A stretch of DNA of 64,000 bases, from positions 62,001-126,000 of the forward strand of contig JAYTOP010000096.1 in assembly GCA_043747745.1 (NCBI GenBank), given 5' to 3'. Under the pieces are notes generated by a model. It saw nothing but the letters and a program-made list of their open reading frames with translations, was not told the DNA's origin and did no database searches. A program made the translations under genes and the position numbers. This document shows, piece after piece, positions 55,861 through 64,000 of the stretch (position 1 is its first letter; each line of letters begins with the position of its first letter). Source of the stretch: SZAS-103 sp043747745. Lineage in GTDB: Bacteria > Pseudomonadota > Gammaproteobacteria > Xanthomonadales > Xanthomonadaceae.

Positions 55861-57159
55861 ATGACCCTGCGCGTTTTGCTTTCCTGTTGCCTGTGCGCCT
55901 TGCTGTTCACTGCCTGCGGGCATCCGGACGACTCCGCCGATTCCACCACGACCGCCAGTGCGCGCAACGTGCCTGCGCCGATCATTGCGCCGGTTGCCGC
56001 GGCGTCTGCGACAGGCGCGGCAGCGGCCAGTGCAGGTCTGACCTCAGGCGTCTACATCTGGCAACGCGTCTGGATGCCGGTGCACCTGGCTGCGCTGAGC
56101 GACAGCAAGGATGTGTTTGCCGAACTGCGCATCCTCGCCGCGCAGGAGCAGCCGCGCGAGGGCTGGATCGACGTGCACGTGGACCTGGATGCGCTCAAGG
56201 TCGATGGCCGCGCAGTGCGGCCGGTGATCCGGCTCGATGGCCGCTTGCCGACGCTCGACGCGGCTGCGATCGCCAGGCGCGCGCATGACCTGGTCGCCAA
56301 ATGGCGTACCGCTGGCGTGCATGTGGACGGCGTCGAGATCGATTTCGACTGTCCGTCGGCGCGGCTGGCCGACTACGCGACATTGCTCGCCGCGATCAAG
56401 CCCCAGTTGCCGACCGATACGACGTTGTCGATCACTGCGCTGCCAGCATGGATCGGCGCCCCCGGCCTCGCGCCGGTGCTCGCGCAATCCGATGAAGCGG
56501 TGCTGCAGGTGCATGCGGTCAGCGACCCGAAACACGGTTTGTTCGACGCAAAACAGGCGCAGCAGTGGATCGCTGCGTTTGCGAAGGAAACCACCAAACC
56601 GTTCCGCGTCGCGCTGCCTGCGTACGGCTCGGCCCTGATCCTGGATACGAATGGAGCATCGGTCGGTGTCGAAAGCGAAGCTGCGCTGGCCGAGCCAGGG
56701 CAACGGCTGGAGCTGTACAGCGATCCGCGCGCGGTTGCTGGATTGTTGCGCGATCTCGAACACGCACCGCCGCCGAACCTGCGCGGCTTCGTGTGGTTCC
56801 GGTTGCCGCTGCCTGGTGACCGTCGTGCGTGGCCGCTGGCGACGATCAAGGCGGTGATCGGCGGACAGGAACTGCGCAGCGCATGGACGCCGGAGATCGG
56901 CGACGGCGGCAACGGAGCATTCGACATCAGCGTGCGCAACAGTGGCAATGTCGAAGCGATGTTGCCTGCATCCGTCGATATCGGCGGCACCGGTTGCGGC
57001 GATGCCGACGCATTGCCGGGTTATCGGATCGAACACATCGCTGGCGTGCCGCGTTTCGTGCGCGAAACCGGCGCAACACTACCCGCGACGCAAAGTCGTC
57101 CGATTGGCTGGGTGCGTTGCACGCACATCGTGCCGGGAGATCTGCATGTGCATGCGTAA
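55861..57159 (+). CDS. DUF3142-type lipoprotein
   Basis: A 432-residue protein with lipoprotein signal (LLSCCLCALLFTAC). The body (about 60-330) fits the DUF3142 family, probably a TIM-barrel-like fold: VYIWQRVWMPVHLAAL, GVEIDFDCPSARLADYATLL, LSITALPAWIG, ALPAYGSALIL, GFVWFRLPLPGD. The conserved D-x-D/E acidic pair in VEIDFDC hints at a glycosidase-like pocket. A ~90-residue C-terminal domain follows. It overlaps the next gene by 14 bases. Function unknown. Confidence 0.8.
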   Translation: MTLRVLLSCCLCALLFTACGHPDDSADSTTTASARNVPAPIIAPVAAASATGAAAASAGLTSGVYIWQRVWMPVHLAALSDSKDVFAELRILAAQEQPREGWIDVHVDLDALKVDGRAVRPVIRLDGRLPTLDAAAIARRAHDLVAKWRTAGVHVDGVEIDFDCPSARLADYATLLAAIKPQLPTDTTLSITALPAWIGAPGLAPVLAQSDEAVLQVHAVSDPKHGLFDAKQAQQWIAAFAKETTKPFRVALPAYGSALILDTNGASVGVESEAALAEPGQRLELYSDPRAVAGLLRDLEHAPPPNLRGFVWFRLPLPGDRRAWPLATIKAVIGGQELRSAWTPEIGDGGNGAFDISVRNSGNVEAMLPASVDIGGTGCGDADALPGYRIEHIAGVPRFVRETGATLPATQSRPIGWVRCTHIVPGDLHVHA

Positions 57160-59281
57160 GCTTGCTTTTTTCGCACTTGCCTGCGCATTGCCGGTGTCGG
57201 CAGTACTGGCCTGCGGCCCGGATTTCCCGCAGAACCTGCTCGACGACCGCAAGGCCAGCCTGCTCGATCTTCCCGATGGGAGCTTCGCTTTCGAGGCCGC
57301 GCACCTGCTGCCGAAGCCTGACGATCACCTGAAGATCGTCGGGGGTTCGCCGTGGGACGACGCGGACGACGCGCGTGCCACGGGCGAGGCGGTGGGCCTG
57401 TCGGCGGATGAGGTGGCGAAGGTCAAGGCGATGCGCGCGGCATCCGGCCAGAGTGCCGCAGCGGCTGCTGGCGAGGGGCTTGCGCCGGAATTGCTGGACT
57501 ACACGCTCGGTGCGCTCGCGTTCAAGGCTGGCGACATGGCCATGGCGACGACGCGCTTCAGGCGAGTGCTCGCGCTGTCGCCGGTGGAGCGCCCACGGCG
57601 CGGTCTGTGGGCGCAGTACATGCTTGCGCGCGCGCAACTTGCCACTGGCAATACCGATAGCGCGGTCGCCTCGTTCGAGGTCGTGCGCCAGCGCGCAAAG
57701 TCGGGCGCGGCCGATCCACTCGGCCTCGCTGTTGCGAGCTATGGCGAACAGGCGCGCATGCGCTGGCATCGCGGAAATATCGCTGGTGCCGTCGCGTTGT
57801 ATGCGCAGCAGGCAGCGCATGGATCGAGCAGCGGAACCGCATCGCTGCTGTTCATCACCCGCAGCATCCTTGCGCATCCGGACATGCTCGAGCGCGCGCT
57901 CGACGATCCGCTGACGCAACGCTTGCTCGCGGCTTACTACTACACGCGCACCAACGAATTCGCGACCAACTGGCCGGCGGCTGGCAGCAGCAGCGATGCC
58001 GACACCGGCGACGGAGCGAGCGTGCAGAAGTCCAGGACCAGTGTGGACGTGGAGGGATTCCTCGCTGCGGTGCAGCGGCACGGACTCGATCATTTCGATG
58101 GTGCCGACCGTCTCGCAGCGGGTGCCTATCGCGCTGGTCGTTATCCGCTCGCGGCGCAACTTGCGGCGAAATCCACCACGCCGCTTGCGGCCTGGGTACG
58201 CGCAAAACTCGCGTTGCGCGCTGGCAACCATGAAGCAGCAACCAACGAATACGCACTGGCCGCGAAAGGTTTCCCGGTCGACGAAAGCTGGAGCGGCGGC
58301 GACTTCTCCGACGGCGCGGTGAACAGCCCGTTGTGCCGCGTCGAAACCGAGCGTGGCGTGTTCGCGCTCAGTCGCGGCGACTATGTGGAAGCGATGGCGC
58401 GAATGTACGCAGGCGCTCAGGATCATTGGCCGGATGCGGCCTATGTCGCCGAACGCGTGCTGACGCTGGATGAACTCAAGGATTTCGTCGACAAGAATTC
58501 GCCCGTAGCGGTCAGGAAATCCGTGGCGAAAGACGCTGCCGACGAAGATGCTCCGGTATCGACGCCATCCGAACAGATCCGCGCATTGCTCGCTCGACGC
58601 CTGCTGCGCGAAGGCCGCGATGACGAAGTGCTGGCTTACATCGACGATCCCAAGCTGCGTGCCAAGGCTGCCGAATTGCTTGCTGCGCGTCGCGCCAGCA
58701 ACGCCTGGAAAAGTATCGATCGCGCTGCGGCGCTGTACAAACAGGCGCAACTCACGCGCGTCGACGGCATGGACTTGATCGGCACAGAACTCGCACCGGA
58801 CTATGCCGTCTGGGGCGGCGAATACCTCATGGACGGGTTCGCGTTGCAACCGCCGGAGCTTGTCGCCCACGACGAGCATGTACGTCTTGCTGCGAGCGCG
58901 GTCGCACCGGATCAGCGCTATCACTACCGCTATGTCGCTGCGGACCTGGCCGAACAGGCGGCAGGACTGGTGCCTGCGCGTTCGCAAGCGTACGCGGCGA
59001 TGATGTGCCAGGCGACCGGCTGGTTGGTTGGCGTCAATTCCAGGCGTGCGGAGGCGTTGTATCACCGTTATCTGCGTGAGGGCGCGTGGGTGCGCTGGGG
59101 CAAGAATTTTGGACACAGCTGCCCGCAACCCGACTTCGGCAGCGCCTCGTCGTTGCCGTGGAAGCAAAGATATTGGGCAGTGCGGCATTTCGCCAAGCGC
59201 ACATGGCCTTACGGTTTGGGCCTGTTCGTTGTCGGGATCGTGATGCTGATCGTGCGTCGTCGGCGTCGCAGCGCTGGGTGA
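57146..59281 (+). CDS. large envelope protein with helical repeats and C-terminal anchor
   Basis: A 711-residue protein: signal peptide (LAFFALACALPVSAVLA) ending in CGPDFPQNLLDD, long helical region with tetratricopeptide-like pairs (LGALAFKAGDMAMATTRFRR, GLWAQYMLARAQLATGNTDS), and a C-terminal membrane helix before a basic tail (YGLGLFVVGIVMLIVRRRRR). Start ATG 57146 follows GGGAG and is inside the DUF3142 gene (14-base overlap), so the pair is co-translated. I recall the two neighbours occurring together elsewhere. Function unknown. Confidence 0.75.
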   Translation: MCMRKLAFFALACALPVSAVLACGPDFPQNLLDDRKASLLDLPDGSFAFEAAHLLPKPDDHLKIVGGSPWDDADDARATGEAVGLSADEVAKVKAMRAASGQSAAAAAGEGLAPELLDYTLGALAFKAGDMAMATTRFRRVLALSPVERPRRGLWAQYMLARAQLATGNTDSAVASFEVVRQRAKSGAADPLGLAVASYGEQARMRWHRGNIAGAVALYAQQAAHGSSSGTASLLFITRSILAHPDMLERALDDPLTQRLLAAYYYTRTNEFATNWPAAGSSSDADTGDGASVQKSRTSVDVEGFLAAVQRHGLDHFDGADRLAAGAYRAGRYPLAAQLAAKSTTPLAAWVRAKLALRAGNHEAATNEYALAAKGFPVDESWSGGDFSDGAVNSPLCRVETERGVFALSRGDYVEAMARMYAGAQDHWPDAAYVAERVLTLDELKDFVDKNSPVAVRKSVAKDAADEDAPVSTPSEQIRALLARRLLREGRDDEVLAYIDDPKLRAKAAELLAARRASNAWKSIDRAAALYKQAQLTRVDGMDLIGTELAPDYAVWGGEYLMDGFALQPPELVAHDEHVRLAASAVAPDQRYHYRYVAADLAEQAAGLVPARSQAYAAMMCQATGWLVGVNSRRAEALYHRYLREGAWVRWGKNFGHSCPQPDFGSASSLPWKQRYWAVRHFAKRTWPYGLGLFVVGIVMLIVRRRRRSAG

Positions 59282-59349
59282 TGGATACCATATGGAAGAC
59301 CGGTCGCATCGGCGATAATCGCCGACTGCCATCGTGCTCCGCCTCTCTC

Positions 59350-60432
59350 TTGAAAAAATCCGACTTCCATTACGACTTGCCCGAATCGCTGATCGCGCAG
59401 CAGCCGCTGCCGGAGCGCTCAGCGAGTCGGCTGCTGGTGCTGCCTGCTGGTGATGCAGGCTTTGGCGATGCGCCGTTGCAGGATCGGCATGTTCGCGAAC
59501 TGCCGGAGTTGTTGCAGCCCGGCGATCTGCTGGTCTTCAACGATACCCGCGTGTTGCCTGCGCGGCTGTTCGGCCAGAAGTCCAGCGGCGGACGCGTCGA
59601 GATCCTGATCGAACGCCTGCTTGGCGGCCAGGATGCGCGCGCGCAGCTTGGCGCGAGCAAGCCGAGTCGCGCAGGGACGCGGATCGCACTCGACGAAGGC
59701 GGCGAAGCCGAAGTGCTCGGTCGCGATGGTGAGTTCTATCTGCTGCGGTTCGATGGCGATGAATCGCTGGAGAAACGCCTGCTGCGCGCGGGCCGCATGC
59801 CGCTGCCGCCGTACATCCATCGCGCGCCCGGAACGGACGACGCGGAACGTTACCAGACCGTCTTCGCGCGCGAACTGGGCGCTGTCGCTGCGCCCACTGC
59901 GGGACTGCATTTCGACGACGCATTGCTCGATGCGCTGCGTGCGCGCGGCGTCGCGTTCGGCACGATCACCCTGCACGTCGGCGCAGGCACGTTCCAGCCG
60001 ATGCGCGCCGAACACATCGACCAGCACGTCATGCACAGCGAATGGCTGAACGTCGGTGCTGCATTGGTCGAGCAGATCGCCCACACCCGTGCGCGTGGCG
60101 GGCGCGTGATCGCGGTCGGCACCACGGTCGTGCGCGCGCTCGAAAGCGCGACGGTGCGCAACGAAGCGGGCGAGTCCGTGCTGCATCCATTCGCAGGCGA
60201 GACCCGGATCTTCATCTTCCCGGGCTATCGCATCCGTTCGGTCGATGCGCTGCTGACGAATTTCCATCTGCCCGAATCGACCCTGCTGATGCTGGTGTCG
60301 GCCTACGCGGGCCGCGAGCGCGTGCTGGCTGCGTATCGGCATGCGGTGGAGCAGGGCTATCGGTTCTTCAGTTATGGCGATGCGATGCTGGTGTTTCCTG
60401 CCGATGCTCATGCATCGGAATACGCGATATGA
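59350..60432 (+). CDS. queA: tRNA preQ1(34) S-adenosylmethionine ribosyltransferase-isomerase
   Basis: A 360-residue enzyme of queuosine synthesis transferring the ribosyl of SAM to preQ1 in tRNA. The family N-terminus KKSDFHYDLPESLIAQQPLP begins right after TTG 59350, so I choose that start over ATG 59281. Further motifs: LLVFNDTRVLPARLFGQK, GRMPLPPYIHR, VAAPTAGLHFDDALLDALRA, TLHVGAGTFQPMR and TNFHLPESTLLMLVSAYAG. It overlaps tgt by four bases. Confidence 0.95.
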   Translation: MKKSDFHYDLPESLIAQQPLPERSASRLLVLPAGDAGFGDAPLQDRHVRELPELLQPGDLLVFNDTRVLPARLFGQKSSGGRVEILIERLLGGQDARAQLGASKPSRAGTRIALDEGGEAEVLGRDGEFYLLRFDGDESLEKRLLRAGRMPLPPYIHRAPGTDDAERYQTVFARELGAVAAPTAGLHFDDALLDALRARGVAFGTITLHVGAGTFQPMRAEHIDQHVMHSEWLNVGAALVEQIAHTRARGGRVIAVGTTVVRALESATVRNEAGESVLHPFAGETRIFIFPGYRIRSVDALLTNFHLPESTLLMLVSAYAGRERVLAAYRHAVEQGYRFFSYGDAMLVFPADAHASEYAI

Positions 60433-61556
60433 GTCGCATGCAATTTGACCTGCTGCACACCGATGGAATGGCCCGCCGCGGACGCCTGACCTTTCCGCGC
60501 GGCAGCGTCGAGACGCCCGCATTCATGCCCGTCGGCACTTACGGAACCGTCAAGGCGATGACCCCGGACTCGGTTCTCGCGACTGGTGCCGAGATCATCC
60601 TCGGCAACACCTTCCACCTGTGGCTGCGGCCCGGAACGGACGTGATCGAGGCGCATGGAGGGCTGCACGGGTTCGCGCGCTGGGACAAGCCGATCCTGAC
60701 CGATTCCGGCGGTTTCCAAGTCTGGTCGCTGGCCAAGCGCCGCAAGATCTCCGAAGCGGGGGTGACGTTCGCGTCGCCGGTCGATGGCGCGAAAGTATTC
60801 CTCGGACCCGAGGAAAGCATGGCGATCCAGCGTTCGCTCGGCTCGGACATCGTGATGATCTTCGACGAATGCACGCCGTATCCGGCGACGGAAACGGTGG
60901 CGCGCGCGTCGATGGAACTGTCGCTGCGCTGGGCCGAACGCAGCAAGCGTGCGCATGAAGGCAACGACGCCGCGCTGTTCGGGATCGTGCAGGGCGGGGT
61001 GCATCACGACCTGCGCACGCAATCAGCCGAAGGACTGAAGACGATCAGCTTCGACGGCTATGCGATCGGCGGGCTCGCGGTCGGCGAGCCCGAGGCCGAA
61101 CGCAACGCGATGCTCGAACACACCGCGCCGCAATTGCCGAACGATCGTCCGCGCTACCTGATGGGTGTTGGCAGGCCCGAGGACATCGTCGAGGCGGTCG
61201 CGCGTGGCGTCGACATGTTCGACTGCGTGATGCCGACCCGCAACGCGCGCAATGGCCACTACTTCACCCGGTTCGGCGCGGTGCGTATCCGCAACGCGAC
61301 CTACGAGCGCGACCTGCGACCGATCGACCCCGACTGCACCTGCGCGACCTGCGCGGGCGGATTCAGCCGCGCCTACCTGCGGCACCTGGATCGTTGCAGC
61401 GAAATGCTCGGGCCGATGCTCGCGACGGTCCACAACCTCCACTACTACCAGGATCTGATGCGCGGCATCCGTGCGGCTATCGAGGCCGGCACGTTCGCCG
61501 ACTTCCGCGCGGCCTTCTATGCGGCGCGTGGCTTGCCTGTGCCGGCCAGTGTGTAG
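60429..61556 (+). CDS. tgt: tRNA-guanine(34) transglycosylase
   Basis: A 375-residue TIM-barrel enzyme that exchanges guanine for preQ1 at the wobble position. Seen: LGNTFHLWLRPG, the catalytic Asp in ILTDSGGFQVWSLAK, FDECTPYPA, GIVQGGVHHDLR, the nucleophile Asp in GVDMFDCVMPTRNARNG and zinc ligands CTCATC with a later His. The TAG stop at 61554-61556 is part of a REP-like element. Confidence 0.97.
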   Translation: MSRMQFDLLHTDGMARRGRLTFPRGSVETPAFMPVGTYGTVKAMTPDSVLATGAEIILGNTFHLWLRPGTDVIEAHGGLHGFARWDKPILTDSGGFQVWSLAKRRKISEAGVTFASPVDGAKVFLGPEESMAIQRSLGSDIVMIFDECTPYPATETVARASMELSLRWAERSKRAHEGNDAALFGIVQGGVHHDLRTQSAEGLKTISFDGYAIGGLAVGEPEAERNAMLEHTAPQLPNDRPRYLMGVGRPEDIVEAVARGVDMFDCVMPTRNARNGHYFTRFGAVRIRNATYERDLRPIDPDCTCATCAGGFSRAYLRHLDRCSEMLGPMLATVHNLHYYQDLMRGIRAAIEAGTFADFRAAFYAARGLPVPASV

Positions 61557-61652
61557 GGCGGAATAGCGAAGCGTATTCCGCCGCACCCGATATTCCCGCA
61601 CCAGATGTACCTTGATGGCGGGTTACGCGCCATGCGGCGCTCACCCGCCCTA
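61553..61652. repeat. REP-like inverted pair (GTAGGGCGG family)
   Basis: TAGGGCGGAATA with its own hairpin (GGCGGAATA ... TATTCCGCC, 61557-61583) faces an inverted copy ending CACCCGCCCTA (61642-61652). The two outer arms TAGGGCGG / CCGCCCTA pair. The first four bases, GTAG at 61553, contain the tgt stop codon. Lies upstream of yajC. Confidence 0.75.
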
Positions 61653-61724
61653 TGCCGCTGCCCCAGCGCCCAGCCCCCTCTGTGGCATACTGCGCGACTT
61701 CCCAGCCGCACCGGTATCTACTCC

Positions 61725-62066
61725 ATGAATCCGTTGGACCTGTTGATTCCCGTCGCCCATGCCCAGACCGCGCCCGCTGCCGCGCAGGGCGGCATCCTGT
61801 CTGCGCTCGCATTGCCGATCGTCATGGTCGGCGTGCTGTACTTCTTCATGATCCGTCCGCAGACGAAGCGCGCCAAGGAGCATCGCGACCTGCTCGCGAA
61901 GCTGCAGAAAGGCGACGAAGTCATCACCTCGGGCGGGCTGGCCGGACGCGTTGCCGAGCTCGGCGATTCGTTCGTCACCCTGGAAGTCGCCGACGGCGTG
62001 CTGATGAAGTTCCAGCGCGTCGCCATCGCCACGGTGTTGCCACGCGGCAGCTTGAAAGCTTCCTGA
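61725..62066 (+). CDS. yajC: preprotein translocase subunit YajC
   Basis: A 113-residue single-helix protein of the SecDF-YajC complex. Helix ALPIVMVGVLYFFMIRPQTK is followed by KRAKEHRDLLAKLQKGDEVI and TSGGLAGRV, all highly typical. Start ATG 61725. Position between tgt and secD is the classical order. Confidence 0.96.
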   Translation: MNPLDLLIPVAHAQTAPAAAQGGILSALALPIVMVGVLYFFMIRPQTKRAKEHRDLLAKLQKGDEVITSGGLAGRVAELGDSFVTLEVADGVLMKFQRVAIATVLPRGSLKAS

Positions 62067-62163
62067 CCGCCGCATCTCCATTCCCTTCCCCAGCGATGCG
62101 GCCGTCTTCCGGTCGCTCGCGGTCGACCATTAGTCGGTCAAGCCAGAGTCTGCCGAGTCCGCC

Positions 62164-64000
62164 ATGCTTGAGTTCCCCCGCTGGAAATATGTGCTGGTGC
62201 TGATGGTGTTGCTGTTCAGCATCCTCTACGCGGTGCCCAATCTGTTCCCTCAAGACCCGGCGGTGCAGATCACCGCCAACCGCGGCCATGTTGTGGATGC
62301 CGCGTTGAAAGAGCGGGTGATCGGCGCGCTGCAGAAACAGAAGCTGCGCTACACCGGCATCGATCAGGTGCGCGATGAATTGCTGGTGCGCTTGCCGAAT
62401 CCGGATATCCAGATCAAGGCGGCCGACGCGCTGAACACCGAGCTGGGCGACGATTACACCACCGCGTTGAACCTGGCCTCGACCGTGCCGCGCTGGATGA
62501 AGGCGATCGGAGGCAGTCCGATGCTGTTGGGTCTGGATCTGCGCGGCGGCGTGCATTTCCTGATGCAGGTCGATCAGCAGGCAGTGATCGACAAACGCAT
62601 GAACGCGTCCGTCGACGACATCCGTTCGCTGATCCGCAGCAACTCGATCCGCGGGGCCGACGTCACCCGTGCGGGCAACGCGATCAACGTGCATACGGCC
62701 AGCGCGACCGATGCCGGCAAACTTGGCGGACTGATCGCCACCGACATTCCGCAGCTCGACCTGAAGACATCCAGCGATGGAACGTCGCTTGCCGGTACGC
62801 TGCGGCCGACCGAACTGAAAACCATCAACGACGGCGCGATCGAGCAGAACATCGGCACCCTGCGCAATCGTATCGATCAGTTGCATGTGGCCGAGCCGAT
62901 CATCCAGCGCCAGGGCGCCAGCCGCATCGTGGTCGAGTTGCCGGGCGTGCAGGACACCGCGCAGGCCAAGAAGGTGCTGGGCGCGACCGCGACCCTGGAA
63001 TACCGCGGGAACGTGGACGGCAATGCACTCGAAGCCGAGGCAACCGGCAACATTCCGCCCGATGCCAAGCTCTACCACATGCGCGACGTCGGTCCGGATG
63101 GCAAGGCGCGACCGGTGCTGCTGTCGAAGAAAGTCATCGTGTCCGGCGACCAGTTGGTCAGCGCCAGTTCCACGACCGATTCGGCGAGCGGTACGCCGGC
63201 GGTGAGCGTGACTCTGAACGCCATCGGCGCACGACGGATGGAGGATTTCACCACCGACAACGTCGGCAAGCAGATGGGCGTGGTGTACATCGAACGCATT
63301 CCCGAGACCAAGATCGTTGACGGCAAGGAAGTGCGCACGGTGCGCATCAAGGAAGAGGTCATCAACGACGCCACCATCCAGGGCGTGTTCGGCAAGCAGT
63401 TCCAGACGACCGGCCTCGGTAGCCTGAAAGAAGCATCCGATCTCGCCCTGCTGCTGCGCGCCGGTGCGCTGGCCGCGCCGGTCGACATCGTCGCCCAGCG
63501 CGTGATCGGCCCGAGCCTGGGCCAGGACAACATCGATGCAGGCGAGCGCGCGATCGTGATCGGCTTCCTGTCGGTCTGCCTGTTGATGATCGTGTACTAC
63601 CGCCTGTTCGGCGTGATTTCGGTGCTCTCGTTGTTCGCGAATCTGGTGTTGCTGACCGCCGTGCTGTCGCTGATCCACGCCACCATGACCATGCCCGGCA
63701 TCGCCGGTATCGTGTTGACCCTCGGCATGGCGATCGACGGCAACGTGCTGATCATCGAACGCATCCGCGAGGAACTGCGCAATGGCAATACGCCGGTCGC
63801 AAGCATCAAGGCCGGTTACGACCGTGCATGGTCGGTCATCCTCGACTCCAACGTTGCCAAACTGATCGCTGGTGTCGCATTGCTGATCTTCGGATCGGGC
63901 CCGGTGAGTGGGTTTGCGGTGGTGCTGCTGGTCGGCGTGCTGACCTCGATGTTCACGTCGGTCACGGTCAGCCGTGCGATGGCGACGGTCGTTTACGGCG
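62164..64000 (+). CDS. secD: protein translocase subunit SecD (3' end outside window)
   Basis: 612 codons are visible from ATG 62164 to the window edge, close to the full length of the family. First helix YVLVLMVLLFSILYAVPNLF, then the large periplasmic region, with the P1-base motif LGLDLRGGVHFLMQVD and IEQNIGTLRNRIDQLHVAEP, and five C-terminal helices (GVISVLSLFANLVLLTAVLS; GIVLTLGMAIDGNVLIIERI; AKLIAGVALLIFGSGPVSGF). Helps SecYEG release secreted proteins using the proton gradient. secF is expected next. Confidence 0.96.
   Translation, partial: MLEFPRWKYVLVLMVLLFSILYAVPNLFPQDPAVQITANRGHVVDAALKERVIGALQKQKLRYTGIDQVRDELLVRLPNPDIQIKAADALNTELGDDYTTALNLASTVPRWMKAIGGSPMLLGLDLRGGVHFLMQVDQQAVIDKRMNASVDDIRSLIRSNSIRGADVTRAGNAINVHTASATDAGKLGGLIATDIPQLDLKTSSDGTSLAGTLRPTELKTINDGAIEQNIGTLRNRIDQLHVAEPIIQRQGASRIVVELPGVQDTAQAKKVLGATATLEYRGNVDGNALEAEATGNIPPDAKLYHMRDVGPDGKARPVLLSKKVIVSGDQLVSASSTTDSASGTPAVSVTLNAIGARRMEDFTTDNVGKQMGVVYIERIPETKIVDGKEVRTVRIKEEVINDATIQGVFGKQFQTTGLGSLKEASDLALLLRAGALAAPVDIVAQRVIGPSLGQDNIDAGERAIVIGFLSVCLLMIVYYRLFGVISVLSLFANLVLLTAVLSLIHATMTMPGIAGIVLTLGMAIDGNVLIIERIREELRNGNTPVASIKAGYDRAWSVILDSNVAKLIAGVALLIFGSGPVSGFAVVLLVGVLTSMFTSVTVSRAMATVVYG

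Noticed and set aside
56927..59332. 801-codon minus-strand frame
   Set aside because: Shadow of the DUF3142 and large envelope protein genes.
61975..63678. 567-codon minus-strand frame
   Set aside because: Shadow of secD, whose plus-strand protein is unmistakable.

Overview
The window is GC-rich chromosomal DNA of a gammaproteobacterium, most likely of the order Xanthomonadales (Rhodanobacteraceae/Lysobacteraceae type). This is inferred from gene content and order: queA-tgt-yajC-secD, dapA with a BamC-like lipoprotein divergent from gcvR-bcp-phoH, pcnB-folK-panB-panC, many small lipoproteins, TTG and GTG starts, and REP-type intergenic elements. No species can be assigned from sequence alone. 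I see no phage, insertion sequence, CRISPR array or rRNA.

Layout. 0-4.5 kb: an RND efflux permease and its lipoprotein adaptor (minus). 4.7-12.3 kb: a signalling block. A lone CheB-type methylesterase faces a four-gene minus-strand cascade of overlapping or closely spaced genes: a CheB-CheR-coiled coil-PAS fusion, a hybrid PAS histidine kinase, a receiver-PAS protein and a Crp-like regulator. 12.5-15.5 kb: small hypothetical genes, a frameshifted tetratricopeptide-like lipoprotein gene and a SET-domain methyltransferase. 15.8-18.0 kb: a gene graveyard (sensor-propeller remnant, GH16 protein without its catalytic segment, RelE and peroxiredoxin fragments joined end to end). 18.0-21.2 kb: a MacAB-like ABC export operon. 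21.4-25.4 kb: poorly characterised genes (one nonsense-interrupted gene, an amidoligase-like enzyme, a rhodanese, small secreted proteins). 25.4-33.8 kb: minus-strand housekeeping genes (DEAD-box helicase, YccA-like protein, thiD, SulP transporter, phoH, bcp, gcvR). 34.0-36.6 kb: dapA, BamC-like lipoprotein, a tandem structured repeat, fdxA and tRNA-Glu.

36.7-45.4 kb: pcnB, folK, panB, panC and, 4.5 kb later, panD. The pantothenate genes are separated by a cell-envelope cassette (GT2 glycosyltransferase, small lipoprotein, polytopic GT-C-like protein, 2OG-Fe(II) oxygenase with two in-frame stops). 45.4-49.5 kb: membrane protein, histidine phosphatase, AbrB/PIN toxin-antitoxin pair and a class-III aminotransferase. 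49.9-55.5 kb: ABC-2 exporter, amidohydrolase-CIA30 fusion and a DesK/DesR-like two-component system. 55.9-59.3 kb: a DUF3142 lipoprotein gene overlapping a large envelope protein gene. 59.3-64 kb: queA, tgt, yajC and a nearly complete secD.

Two themes stand out. First, gene decay is frequent in accessory parts (at least six broken or scarred reading frames) while housekeeping genes are intact. Second, several families of palindromic intergenic repeats occur at 3' ends of genes; two of them supply the TAG stop codon of the neighbouring gene, and a ~205-bp hairpin-rich unit occurs as a tandem dimer plus a diverged, permuted relative 20 kb away. The most system-like unit is the CheB/CheR-PAS kinase cascade.
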